Below are positions 1 to 6,987 of a DNA stretch of 64,000 nt, in pieces (positions within the stretch are counted from its first letter, which is position 1; every line of letters starts with the position of its first letter). Source of the stretch: an uncultured Gemmatimonadota bacterium (GTDB lineage Bacteria > Gemmatimonadota > Gemmatimonadetes > Gemmatimonadales > Gemmatimonadaceae); the NCBI GenBank assembly GCA_902826615.1, contig CADEFN010000008.1, forward strand, positions 1-64,000, given 5' to 3'. Both the position numbers and the translations under genes were made by a program. The notes beneath the pieces were generated by a model. The model did no database searches. It was not told the origin of the DNA and saw only the letters and a list, made by a program, of their open reading frames with translations.

Positions 1-14
1 TGGGCGAGAGACCT

Positions 15-211
15 GCCTAACACGAGGGTGCGCTTGACCGGCGCGCCCAACGAGCGGCGGTCGGCACCGCGCCCGACGGTCGGCGGCTGGCGCCCCCCAG
101 TGGACGGTGCAATCTTGAGGGGCGGCGGTTTTGGGGCGCCAGCCGCTTCTATATGATTGGGCGCTCAGGGGCGGTGCTGGCGCGCCGGCAAGCGACCCTT
201 ACACGTTAGCC
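15..211 (+). other. attC site 1 (long)
   Basis: R'' is GCCTAAC at 15-21 and the putative crossover heptamer is GTTAGCC at 205-211, slightly off GTTRRRY. The arms pair well: GGCTGGCGCCCC near 80-95 matches GGGGCGCCAGCC near 132-145, and the outer CGCTTG/CCGGCGCGCC block is repeated in inverted form before the end. At 197 bp it is the longest site in the array. The cassette it belongs to lies mostly left of the window. Confidence 0.7.
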
Positions 212-233
212 GGACCCACAACCGATTGCCTCA

Positions 234-707
234 GTGCGCTTTCCCATCCTGTTCGCTGCGGCCGTGTTGCTCACTCTGACCTGCGCGCCACGTGAGGAGC
301 GGTCAGACGGCGCACCCGACCCAACACCCCGCATCGTGATCGATGGCCCCACCGTGGTTGGCTACTTCCCGCCCGCTCTCGATTCGGCAGCAGCGGAAGA
401 AAGCGGGTACGCTGAGGGACTCGCCCATGTGGGGTTCGCCTTGCAGGATGCGAAGGCCTGCACGGGCCTTGAATCTGCCGCGTTCCAGATGGTCGTGGAC
501 ACACAGATCTACGTAGTGCTAGCGGGGCGCACCGACATGGTACCGTTTCCGCGCACCGACGCGACCACCTTCGGCATCTACCTGTTTCGGTCCGATCGGC
601 CTCCACATTTGGTCACAGCGCTCGCGCCGAGTGCGCTCAATGCGGCCGTGCTCGAAACGCTGCCAGCGTACTTCGAGGGCGTCTCATGTGCCCCGCGCGA
701 GCCATGA
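234..707 (+). CDS. Cassette lipoprotein, function unknown
   Basis: A 157-residue protein with a GTG start 23 bases after the attC 1 core. Residues 1-17 form a short hydrophobic signal ending in a lipobox-like LTLTC, so the mature protein probably begins at Cys17 as a lipoprotein. The rest has no family I recognise; two further cysteines (about residues 76 and 152) could form a disulfide. Its stop overlaps the next start as ATGA, so the two genes of this cassette are probably translated together and may work together at the membrane. The two-gene layout suggests a functional unit captured as one cassette. Confidence 0.65.
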   Translation: MRFPILFAAAVLLTLTCAPREERSDGAPDPTPRIVIDGPTVVGYFPPALDSAAAEESGYAEGLAHVGFALQDAKACTGLESAAFQMVVDTQIYVVLAGRTDMVPFPRTDATTFGIYLFRSDRPPHLVTALAPSALNAAVLETLPAYFEGVSCAPREP

Positions 708-1159
708 GCGGTTCACCGCAACGAGGCGTTGGAGGCGTGCAGGTGCTCCGCCGTCGCTCCCTGGCCGCAGCGATCGCTCTTGCGGCGTTCGGCGCGGTGA
801 TCACAACGTGGCTAGGAACAGCACTCTTCGGGGCTCTCGTCGCGCCAGGCACCTTCGGCGGAGTGCTGAACATGTTCCCGTTCTATTTCCTCTTCGGCCT
901 GCCGATCGCGCTGTTCGTGCTTTACCTCTGCGCGCCGTTGTATGCGCACCTACGGGCGGCGGGCCGCGCCCCGCGCAGCGCGGTGGTCGGCTTCGGCGCC
1001 GCAGTGGGGTGCGCGACGGCGGTGATCGCCGGCTGGGTGTTCGGCGGCTTCGCCCCGGCGTGGCTCGCTGGCGTCGCGAGCGTCGGCGCAGCCGCCGGCG
1101 CCGTGGCCGGACTCACGCTCTACAGTGTCCACATTCCCGCGGTGCGGCCGACCGAGTGA
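704..1159 (+). CDS. Cassette membrane protein, function unknown
   Basis: A 151-residue integral membrane protein with about four hydrophobic segments, rich in Ala and Gly. I place the start at the ATG that overlaps the upstream stop (ATGA); an upstream start at 686 would add six residues. The frame ends 22 bases before attC 2, the usual tight spacing of cassette genes. No conserved catalytic motif is seen. It may be a partner of the upstream lipoprotein, for instance as an immunity or envelope pair, but that is only suggested by coupling. Confidence 0.65.
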   Translation: MSGSPQRGVGGVQVLRRRSLAAAIALAAFGAVITTWLGTALFGALVAPGTFGGVLNMFPFYFLFGLPIALFVLYLCAPLYAHLRAAGRAPRSAVVGFGAAVGCATAVIAGWVFGGFAPAWLAGVASVGAAAGAVAGLTLYSVHIPAVRPTE

Positions 1160-1181
1160 TGGCGCCTGCGCACCCGGGGCC

Positions 1182-1316
1182 GGCTAACAGAGCGTTGCAC
1201 TTGTCGGGCTGCTGGGGCTGGCCAACCCGCCCGGGCCGCGGTAGACTGTGGAAGAGGCGGCCCGGGCGGGTTGGCTTGTATTTAGATAGCCCGCAACTGA
1301 ACGCAAAACGTTATGC
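1182..1316 (+). other. attC site 2
   Basis: R'' GGCTAAC at 1182-1188 and R' GTTATGC at 1310-1316, an exact GTTRRRY core. Between them a strong inverted repeat (GGCCAACCCGCCCGGGCC with its near complement about 30 bases later) gives the cruciform expected of a folded attC. Length 135 bp. Confidence 0.85.
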
Positions 1317-1482
1317 CGTCCACGCGTCAGCCAATGCGTTGCTCCAGGTAGCCGCTCATGTGCCGTGGCCGATGGGGGCTCACGCAGTCGAGCATTAGGG
1401 ACACGACGCCGCGACGTTCGCCGACCCGAGATCCCGCCGTCGACGGGCTGGCGCGGGGTGCGCCAATGGCTTATAGTCCCGG

Positions 1483-1800
1483 ATGCGGTTCATTGAATCA
1501 CCCGTGTTCACGGCCAGCCTGCGCCGTCAGCTGGACGACGACGCGTACCGCGCGCTCCAGATTTCGCTCGCGTTGCGGCCGGAGCAGGGCGCGCTGATCC
1601 CCGGCGGCGGCGGGCTGCGCAAACTGCGATGGGGCGCCAAGGGGCGGGGCAAACGGGGCGGCGTGCGGGTGATTTACTACTGGGCGGTGGACGAGAACGT
1701 GTGCTACTTGGCCTACCTGTACGCCAAGAATGCCCAAGGCGACCTGACACCCACACAGCTCCGCGTGCTCGCGCGCGTGGTGCGGGAGGAGTTCAAATGA
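1483..1800 (+). CDS. RelE/HigB-type toxin
   Basis: A 105-residue protein of the RelE/ParE toxin superfamily, HigB-like branch. These are ribosome-dependent mRNA interferases held silent by a paired antitoxin. Family features are a short N-terminal helix pair, a central GGGGLRKLRW strand, the basic KGRGKRGGVRVIYYW segment and the YLAYLYAKN strand near residues 80-88. The toxin gene comes first and its stop overlaps the antitoxin start (ATGA), the higBA order. The pair fills cassette 2. Toxin-antitoxin modules are well known in chromosomal integrons, where they are thought to stabilise arrays. Confidence 0.85.
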   Translation: MRFIESPVFTASLRRQLDDDAYRALQISLALRPEQGALIPGGGGLRKLRWGAKGRGKRGGVRVIYYWAVDENVCYLAYLYAKNAQGDLTPTQLRVLARVVREEFK

Positions 1801-2108
1801 AGGCAGCGGCATTCGAGGAGTTGCTCACCAGCGTGCGGCAACTCGGGGCGATTCGGCGGGGCGAACGCAAACCGTCGCGCACCACCACCTTCAAGCCGGC
1901 GGACGTGAAAACCGTGCGCGCGGAACTCGGCCAGTCGCAGGCGGAGTTCGCCCTGATGATCGGGGTAAGCGTCGCCACGCTGCGGAACTGGGAGCAGGGG
2001 CGCCGGACGCCGGACGGGCCCGCGCTCGCGTTATTGCAGGTCGCCGCGCACAATCCCGAGGCCGTCGTCGCCGCGCTGCACCGGCCGCGGCGCCGCGGGG
2101 CGGCATAA
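1797..2108 (+). CDS. HTH antitoxin (HigA/NadS-like)
   Basis: A 103-residue antitoxin with a Cro/CI-type helix-turn-helix at about residues 38-75 (VRAELGQSQAEFALMIGVSV followed by TLRNWEQGRRTP). Such proteins bind the toxin through one end and repress their own operon through the HTH. The ATG overlaps the toxin stop, so this is the start chosen. The stop codon TAA lies inside the R'' heptamer of attC 3 (GCATAAC), so gene and recombination site abut. Partner: the toxin just upstream. Confidence 0.85.
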   Translation: MKAAAFEELLTSVRQLGAIRRGERKPSRTTTFKPADVKTVRAELGQSQAEFALMIGVSVATLRNWEQGRRTPDGPALALLQVAAHNPEAVVAALHRPRRRGAA

Positions 2109-2205
2109 CAAAGCGTTGCTGCCGTCGAGCGCCCCGTGTTCGGAAGCGTCCGCTGCGCGGACGCATTTCATTCGAGCGCTCGCGGCAGAACGCGAGTCGT
2201 TAGGC
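2103..2205 (+). other. attC site 3
   Basis: R'' GCATAAC at 2103-2109, shared with the antitoxin stop codon, and R' GTTAGGC at 2199-2205. The inner arms pair imperfectly, for example GCGAGCGC near the right end against GAGCGCCCC on the left. It is one of the shorter sites in the array (103 bp). Confidence 0.8.
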
Positions 2206-2297
2206 AGCACAGTTACGACCGAAGCAAGCTTCGACTCTCAGCACCACAACTGTTCACCCCGGCCACCGCGCAAGCACAGAAGAGGAGACCTGTAGCG

Positions 2298-2711
2298 ATG
2301 ACCTACGACGAGAAGATTGCGATCGTCCTGAGGGAGGACCTTCCAACTTGGCAGAAGCTCAACGTTGCCGCATTCTTGGCCAGTTCGGTCGCCATCAGGT
2401 TCCCCGAGACACATGGCGCCGAGTTCGTCAATGCTTCAGGCTCCGCCTACCTTCCCTTCGTCAAGCACCCAATGCTTGTCTATGCAGCGAACACACAGGA
2501 AGAAATCCAGCGAGCGTTCAAACGTGCCAAGGAGCGTGGCCTGAGCATCGGCATCTACACCGAACCGCTGTTCTCGACGAAGAACGAAGAAGAAAACCAC
2601 ATCGAGATCGCCAAGTGCACTGACGAAACCCACGTCTTGGTCGGCATCATCGTCTACGGCGAGAACAGGAAGGTCAACAAGGCACTTGATGGCTTGAAGT
2701 TTCATCAATAG
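2298..2711 (+). CDS. DUF2000-like cassette protein
   Basis: A 137-residue soluble protein. The ATG at 2298 follows a GGAGA ribosome binding site about 10 bases upstream; longer readings of the frame run through the attC and are rejected. The opening KIAIVLREDLPTWQKLNVAAF, the LPFVKHPMLVY segment and the GIYTEPLFSTKNEEEN block resemble DUF2000 proteins, which share a fold with archaeal-type peptidyl-tRNA hydrolase (Pth2) but have no settled function. It is the only gene of cassette 3. Family assignment is from memory of the pattern and is moderately sure. Confidence 0.65.
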   Translation: MTYDEKIAIVLREDLPTWQKLNVAAFLASSVAIRFPETHGAEFVNASGSAYLPFVKHPMLVYAANTQEEIQRAFKRAKERGLSIGIYTEPLFSTKNEEENHIEIAKCTDETHVLVGIIVYGENRKVNKALDGLKFHQ

Positions 2712-2775
2712 CGCGCTCTGCTTAGCCCGTGCTCGAGAGCCCATTCACCAGTCCACAGGCTCAGATGCAAGTGCT

Positions 2776-2903
2776 GCCTAACTGGTCGTTCAACCGGAGC
2801 GCCAACGGCAGGCCACCAAGCCCGGGCCGCAGGTACGCGGTACATTGTCTGCGGCCCGGGCTTGGCGTCCTGCCGCTGTCGCCCGGTTAACTCTGCGTTA
2901 GGC
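2776..2903 (+). other. attC site 4
   Basis: R'' GCCTAAC at 2776-2782 and R' GTTAGGC at 2897-2903 are perfect complements. The centre holds a near-perfect palindrome (CCAAGCCCGGGCCGCAG against CTGCGGCCCGGGCTTGG), and an outer arm GGCAGG matches CCTGCC. Length 128 bp. Confidence 0.85.
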
Positions 2904-3013
2904 AGTCTAGGAGACCATGGACGGTGCGCGATAGTTGAGCTTGGCGTGCCGGGCGGGGACGACCTCAGCAGTCCCAGAGTGACGCCGGTGGCTTATGTGA
3001 GGGTCTACCCGGC

Positions 3014-3619
3014 ATGACTGTCCTCCGCGGACAACTCCTGTTGGTGGTTGGGCTCGCCCTTTCGACGGCCGGGGCCCAAGACACGGTGGCAGTCCGCGAA
3101 GGCGATGTGCTCCGGATCCTCCGGGCTCCAGCGATGCTCCCCGCCGGGGAGGCCCGAGTCCGACGGCTGACCGCTGACTCGGTCTGGTTGGGAGTGCGCC
3201 CCTACGGCGAGACGTTCGGCTTCGCGGCGCGCGAGGTGACGCCGGTGGAGGTCCGGCGCCCTCGCAGCGGTGTCTGGCGCCGTCGCTTGCTGTGGACCGG
3301 CGTGAGCGTGGGCCTGGGGGCTGGTCTCGGCGCGCTGGTTGTCCACCAAACGCGGTGTCGCTCGGGTCCGGTCGAGCCCGGAGTGATAGACTTGTCCTGT
3401 GACACCCCGGAGCCCTCGATCCGCCTTGGAGTGGCCGTGGGGGCGGGCGTCGGCGCGGTACTCGGCGCCATCTCGCACCTCGCGTGGGAGCGCCCGAAGT
3501 GGCTGCCGGGGGCTCTCCCCGCGGGCGCGCTGCAAGGGCGACCGAACCGCACGGTGCCCTCGGCGTCGCGAGACGATAGGACAAGCGGCCCGAAAGCCGC
3601 GGCAGGTACGCGGGAGTAG
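3014..3619 (+). CDS. Cassette secreted/membrane protein with glycine-rich segments
   Basis: A 201-residue protein. Residues 1-21 look like a cleavable signal peptide ending in AGA-Q. A small beta-rich region with R-x-L-R motifs follows, then two glycine-rich hydrophobic segments (about residues 93-113 and 138-156) resembling glycine-zipper membrane spans. Between them two cysteines lie 22 residues apart. The C-terminal 40 residues are low complexity. No family recognised. A long antisense frame over the same DNA is a compositional shadow. Sole gene of cassette 4, ending 22 bases before attC 5. Confidence 0.6.
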   Translation: MTVLRGQLLLVVGLALSTAGAQDTVAVREGDVLRILRAPAMLPAGEARVRRLTADSVWLGVRPYGETFGFAAREVTPVEVRRPRSGVWRRRLLWTGVSVGLGAGLGALVVHQTRCRSGPVEPGVIDLSCDTPEPSIRLGVAVGAGVGAVLGAISHLAWERPKWLPGALPAGALQGRPNRTVPSASRDDRTSGPKAAAGTRE

Positions 3620-3640
3620 TCAGCCCCGCCGCGAGGCGCT

Positions 3641-3774
3641 GCCTAACAGCGTGTAGCTCGCGTCGGGCCGTCGGGCTGGCCGCCGCACCCGGCGGCTGAT
3701 AGTGTAAGGCAAGGTCCGCCGCCGGGTGCGGCGGCTCTATTGGATGGCCCGCGCGAGAACACGGGTCGTTATGC
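3641..3774 (+). other. attC site 5
   Basis: R'' GCCTAAC at 3641-3647 and R' GTTATGC at 3768-3774. The central arms GCCGCCGCACCCGGCGG and CCGCCGGGTGCGGCGGC are nearly perfect complements around an AT-richer loop. Length 134 bp. Confidence 0.85.
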
Positions 3775-3798
3775 GGCCAACCAAGTCTCGACGTGCTT

Positions 3799-4473
3799 AT
3801 GACCAAGTCACGAGCCAAGACTGTGCAGCCACCCCTCGGAGAGTTAGTAGAGCTCTTCCTGCGAGAGGCGTCCGCCGCCCTTCACCCGTGGGCGTTGGCG
3901 CACGGGGGCACGTGCGCAACAAAGCTCACGCATGCCAACGCTCAAGGACGCTTTGAGGCGACGACACCTGATGCACTGCACGGCTTCTTCTTGGCGGAGG
4001 TGGAGTTTCGCACAACCTCCCTGATCGGAGAGCTTAGCTACGGTGACCGCGAGCTGTTCATCAACACTGTGGTCAGTCCGTTCGGGCGACCCCTTCGTCA
4101 CGGGCTCTGGGAGTGGGCCGACGCAGTGGGGGAACACACGATCCCGCCTCGCGAAACGCAGTGGGTGACTCAAGCGGACCGGGTGAGCGACATCGTACGC
4201 GGGATGGCCGGTGCTCTAACCAAGCTTGCTGACGTCATTGCTACTGCAGAGGACACCGTCGTCGCCCGGATGACTGCGGCTCGTGCGAAAGTGCGCGCGG
4301 AACAGGATGCGCTTTGGCGAGAGGCCGAGCACAGCGGAACGGTGCGCCTGGCTGATGCTGCGTTCAGAGCACGCGATTGGCCTCGCGTAGTCGAGCTGTT
4401 GACATCGGTGCACGACCTGCTGTCCCCCGCCGAAATGGCCAAGCTCCGATACGCGGAAGCGCAGCTCAGGTGA
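3799..4473 (+). CDS. Cassette protein of unknown function
   Basis: A 224-residue soluble protein with an ATG start 25 bases after the attC 5 core; a GTG six bases earlier is an alternative. The N-terminal half looks globular (LGELVELFLREASAALHPWA, then FFLAEVEFRTTSLIGELSYGDREL). Residues 130-190 are helical and charged and may form a coiled coil. The C-terminus (FRARDWPRVVELLTSVHDLL and after) resembles a single TPR-like helix pair. No family recognised and no transmembrane segment. Sole gene of cassette 5. Confidence 0.6.
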   Translation: MTKSRAKTVQPPLGELVELFLREASAALHPWALAHGGTCATKLTHANAQGRFEATTPDALHGFFLAEVEFRTTSLIGELSYGDRELFINTVVSPFGRPLRHGLWEWADAVGEHTIPPRETQWVTQADRVSDIVRGMAGALTKLADVIATAEDTVVARMTAARAKVRAEQDALWREAEHSGTVRLADAAFRARDWPRVVELLTSVHDLLSPAEMAKLRYAEAQLR

Positions 4474-4564
4474 CGCTGCGCGTCCGTGCAACGCCAGCAA
4501 GCACCACGGACGCACGCAGATGTTTTGCTGTCGAGTTGGTGCGCCAGCGTTGGGCGCCAAGGCC

Positions 4565-4700
4565 GCATAACCCGTGGCTGCACTGGACCGGGCCGAGGGG
4601 GTGGCCGACCCGCCCGGCGCTCCGTAGGATATCAGAGGCCCGCGCCGGGCGGGTCGGCTTTGTTCAGCTGGCCCGGCAAGTGAGCCACAAGTCGTTATGC
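4565..4700 (+). other. attC site 6
   Basis: R'' GCATAAC at 4565-4571 and R' GTTATGC at 4694-4700 are exact complements. Next inward, TGGCT and CACT pair with AGCCA and AGTG, leaving the unpaired bases typical of attC bottom-strand folding. The core is GGCCGACCCGCCCGGCGC with its complement. This is the apparent parent type of attC 7. Confidence 0.87.
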
Positions 4701-4778
4701 CGACGTCGTGCAGGAGCTCGCGATGGAATGGACTCGCGGTTCTCAGCGGGCTGCCCTACAGAGTGACGGGAATGACGC

Positions 4779-5261
4779 ATGGCCATTATCGGCGGGCTTA
4801 ACGAGTTCACACGACGTGCCGGGGATTTTCGTGATCTGCACGTCGATGCCGTGCGGCTGACGCGGGCGCACGATGGAGTGAGCGCCGACCTTGAGCTGGT
4901 GATGCCGCCCGGGGTCGGCAAGCCGTGGCCGGAACGCAGTGCAGACACCGAGACTGTCTTCGTGTTCCGATTCTCGCGAGTGAGCTACTTCCAGTGGGGC
5001 GGACTCCAAGGCACAGATATCGTTGAGTCAGTCATTGACGAGCTTGTGACTGCAATAGAGCGCCTTCCTGGGGACCGAGGCGAATGCCTCAGCGTGCGCA
5101 TCGACTTACGGAACGTGGAGATGGATATGCGAGTCTGGTGCTCCTCGATGGATCTGATCGCATGCGTGGAACGTCCGGCGGCCGAGGAGCGCCGGACGCT
5201 TGGCCGTTCGCAGGCGGACGAGCCACCCCCTGAGGGTCCCCCCGCGAATCCCTCCAGTTGA
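4779..5261 (+). CDS. Cassette protein, paralogue A, 3' end altered by IS
   Basis: A 160-residue unknown protein, clearly paralogous to the protein at 6531-6947. Shared blocks include F-D-ER/RR-A-DFRDL-VDAVRLT, DTETVFVFRFS-V-YF-WGG, a V-ID-V-IE segment, L-RGECL-V, and VERPAAEERR. No fold or function is recognised; there is no signal or membrane span. The IS left end begins at 5231, so the last ten codons and the stop come from the IS and the natural C-terminus is lost or replaced. The core domain, ending near residue 140, is complete. Confidence 0.65.
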   Translation: MAIIGGLNEFTRRAGDFRDLHVDAVRLTRAHDGVSADLELVMPPGVGKPWPERSADTETVFVFRFSRVSYFQWGGLQGTDIVESVIDELVTAIERLPGDRGECLSVRIDLRNVEMDMRVWCSSMDLIACVERPAAEERRTLGRSQADEPPPEGPPANPSS

Positions 5262-5316
5262 AGGTTGACAGTCGGGCCTCCACCGGTCGTTTATGACGAC
5301 CACCAAGGAGTTCCCG

Positions 5317-5583
5317 ATGCGCAAGTCCCGATTCACCACCGAGCAGATCATCGGTATTCTGCAGGAGCATGCCGCCGGCGCCGTCGTGGCCGATCTGCTC
5401 CGTCGCCACAACATCTCGCGGCCGACGCTCTATGCCTGGAAGAAGCAGTACGGGAATCTTCAGGTCAGTGACGCCAAGCGCCTGAAGCTGCTCGAAGACG
5501 AGAATCGGCGGCTCAAGCGACTGGTGGCCGACCAGGCGCTCAATCTGCAGGTGCTCAAGGACGTGCTGGGAAACGGGCGATGA
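5317..5583 (+). CDS. IS3-family transposase OrfA
   Basis: An 88-residue DNA-binding subunit. It starts MRKSRFTTEQIIGIL, a helix-turn-helix follows (AAGAVVADLLRRHNISRPTLYAWKK across residues 17-43), and then a leucine-zipper-like helix (RLKLLEDENRRLKRLVADQAL). This matches OrfA of the IS407 subgroup. The ATG at 5317 is preferred over an in-frame ATG at 5293 because family members start MRKSRF and GGAG lies a few bases upstream. Its TGA overlaps OrfB ATG as ATGA, so OrfB is probably made by reinitiation or frameshifting. Confidence 0.88.
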   Translation: MRKSRFTTEQIIGILQEHAAGAVVADLLRRHNISRPTLYAWKKQYGNLQVSDAKRLKLLEDENRRLKRLVADQALNLQVLKDVLGNGR

Positions 5584-6413
5584 CCACGGCGATGCGCCGC
5601 GCCGTGGTCGCGGAGGTTCAGGGGCGCTGTGCCGTCAGCGAGCGCACCACCTGCCGGTGGTTAGGGTTCGATCGCAGCGTCATGCGGTACACGCCCCAGC
5701 GTCCGGTCGCGGATGCGCCCCTGCGAGCGCGCTTGCGCACGCTGGCCGCGGCATACCCGCGCTGGGGAGTGCCGCGGCTCCATTGGAAGCTGACGCGCGA
5801 CGCCACCGTAGTGAATTACAAGCGTGTCGAGCGCCTCTATCGCCTCGAAGGACTCGCCGTGCGTCGCCGGACGCGCAAACGGTTGGCCGTCCCTCGAGTG
5901 CCGCGGCCCGCGGCCGAGCGACCGAATGACACGTGGGGCATCGACTTCGTGAGCGATCAGCTGGCGTCCGGCCGTCGCATTCGCTGCTGCACCGTCGTAG
6001 ATGCGTGCACGCGGGAGAGCGTGTGCATCACGGTCGATCACAGCCTGGCGAGCGACGCCGTCATCACCGCGTTAGAGCAGGTCATCACGGCGCGCGGCCA
6101 ACCGGTGCGCCTGTCCTTGGACAATGGGCCGGAGTTCCGGAGTATCGCCTTCGACGCCTGGGCGGCCGCTCGCGGCATCACCCTGGCCTTCATCCAACCC
6201 GGCAAGCCGAGTCAGAACGCGCACATCGAATCCTTCAACGGTCGCTTCCGGGACGAGTGCCTGAACCAGCATTCCTTTCTGTCGCTGCTCGACGCCCGGT
6301 ACCGCATTGAGCGGTGGCGCCAGTCCTACAACGAGGAGCGCCCCCACGAGGCCTGCGCCCCCCTCACCCCCAGCGAGTACGCTTGTACCTTTCTTCCCTC
6401 ACCTCCGGTCTGA
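5580..6413 (+). CDS. IS3-family transposase OrfB (DDE integrase core)
   Basis: A 277-residue catalytic subunit with the rve integrase core. The DDE triad is visible as WGIDFVSD (first Asp, about residue 120), DNGPEF (second Asp, about residue 181) and HIESFNGRFRDEC (Glu, about residue 218). An N-terminal HTH_21 region (YPRWGVPRLHWKL) precedes it, and the C-terminus carries the usual YNEERPHEACAPLTPSEYA. Length and motifs are complete, so the element may be active. Confidence 0.92.
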   Translation: MTTAMRRAVVAEVQGRCAVSERTTCRWLGFDRSVMRYTPQRPVADAPLRARLRTLAAAYPRWGVPRLHWKLTRDATVVNYKRVERLYRLEGLAVRRRTRKRLAVPRVPRPAAERPNDTWGIDFVSDQLASGRRIRCCTVVDACTRESVCITVDHSLASDAVITALEQVITARGQPVRLSLDNGPEFRSIAFDAWAAARGITLAFIQPGKPSQNAHIESFNGRFRDECLNQHSFLSLLDARYRIERWRQSYNEERPHEACAPLTPSEYACTFLPSPPV

Positions 6414-6530
6414 CTGTATGCCTAACACTGGATGAAGAACGGGGGGACCCTCACACCCACGTCGGCAGCTGCGAGCCACCGTTGCCTTACACAACCCCCG
6501 ACGGGAGTCGCCAAGACCCAAGTCACGGGC

Positions 6531-6947
6531 ATGGAGGAGTTCGATGAACGCGCTGACGACTTCCGGGACTTGTACGTCGATGCAGTCCGTCTGACTCAGG
6601 CCCGGAATGGCCTGTACGCCGAGATCGACATCGTGATGCTTCCTTGGGTCCGTCCCAAGCACCCCGACCAGCACGCAGACAGCGAGACAGTCTTCGTCTT
6701 CCGATTCTCTCAGGTCAACTACTTCGATTGGGGGGGGGATGAAGGCGTCCCTTTGGTCGATACCCCGATCGATGAGGTGCGGATCGAGAGTGCGGAACTC
6801 CCTCTGGAGCGCGGAGAGTGTCTGGACGTGGAAATCCTTTCGCGGAGTATGGAGGCCGATGTGAGCGTGCGGTGTTTGTCCATGGCGATGATCGCGGTGG
6901 TAGAGCGACCGGTGGCCAAGGATCGGCGCAGGCCCTCGCCATTGTGA
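6531..6947 (+). CDS. Cassette protein, paralogue B
   Basis: A 138-residue unknown protein, paralogue of the one at 4779-5261 with the same conserved blocks (DDFRDLYVDAVRLT, DSETVFVFRFSQVNYFDWGG, RGECLDVEI, VVERPVAKDRR). I choose the ATG at 6531 because conservation with paralogue A begins there. The frame is open upstream to an ATG inside the IS end (6432), and a longer product or an ancestral fusion is possible. The stop lies 40 bases before attC 7. No function is recognised. Confidence 0.6.
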   Translation: MEEFDERADDFRDLYVDAVRLTQARNGLYAEIDIVMLPWVRPKHPDQHADSETVFVFRFSQVNYFDWGGDEGVPLVDTPIDEVRIESAELPLERGECLDVEILSRSMEADVSVRCLSMAMIAVVERPVAKDRRRPSPL

Positions 6948-6987
6948 GGCGATGACCCACCGCCGACATAAGTTAGGTCCTTCCGCG

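Larger units (their letters stand above)
5231..6453 (+). mobile_element. IS3-family (IS407-like) insertion sequence
   Basis: A 1223-bp element with two overlapping transposase ORFs. The ends are inverted: TGAGGGTCCCCCCG at 5231-5244 matches CGGGGGGACCCTCA at 6440-6453 exactly. A weaker complement continues inward to about 5278 and 6407 (GGCC/CTCCAGT-type blocks), giving long imperfect repeats with the TG...CA termini usual for IS3. Flanks read CACCCCC on the left and CACCCACG on the right, compatible with a short duplication blurred by a C tract; no exact duplication can be claimed. It sits between two paralogous cassette ORFs and adds the last codons of the first. Confidence 0.88.

Noticed and set aside
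631-1398. 255-residue + frame spanning cassette 1 and attC 2
   Set aside because: It is Arg-rich, runs through an attC, and is out of frame with the better membrane protein at 704-1159.
2907-3818. 303-residue antisense frame over cassette 4
   Set aside because: It crosses attC 5, is Arg/Pro-rich without motifs, and opposes a + strand ORF with a signal peptide and membrane segments. It is a GC-composition shadow.
6420-6426. GCCTAAC after the transposase as the R'' of an attC
   Set aside because: It lies inside the IS right end, since the inverted repeat extends to 6453, and no matching GTTAGGC follows within range.
6972-6978. GTTAGGT as an attC crossover heptamer
   Set aside because: No RYYYAAC-like partner with pairing arms was found in the preceding 200 bases. 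It only forms a small hairpin with the next GCCTAAC.
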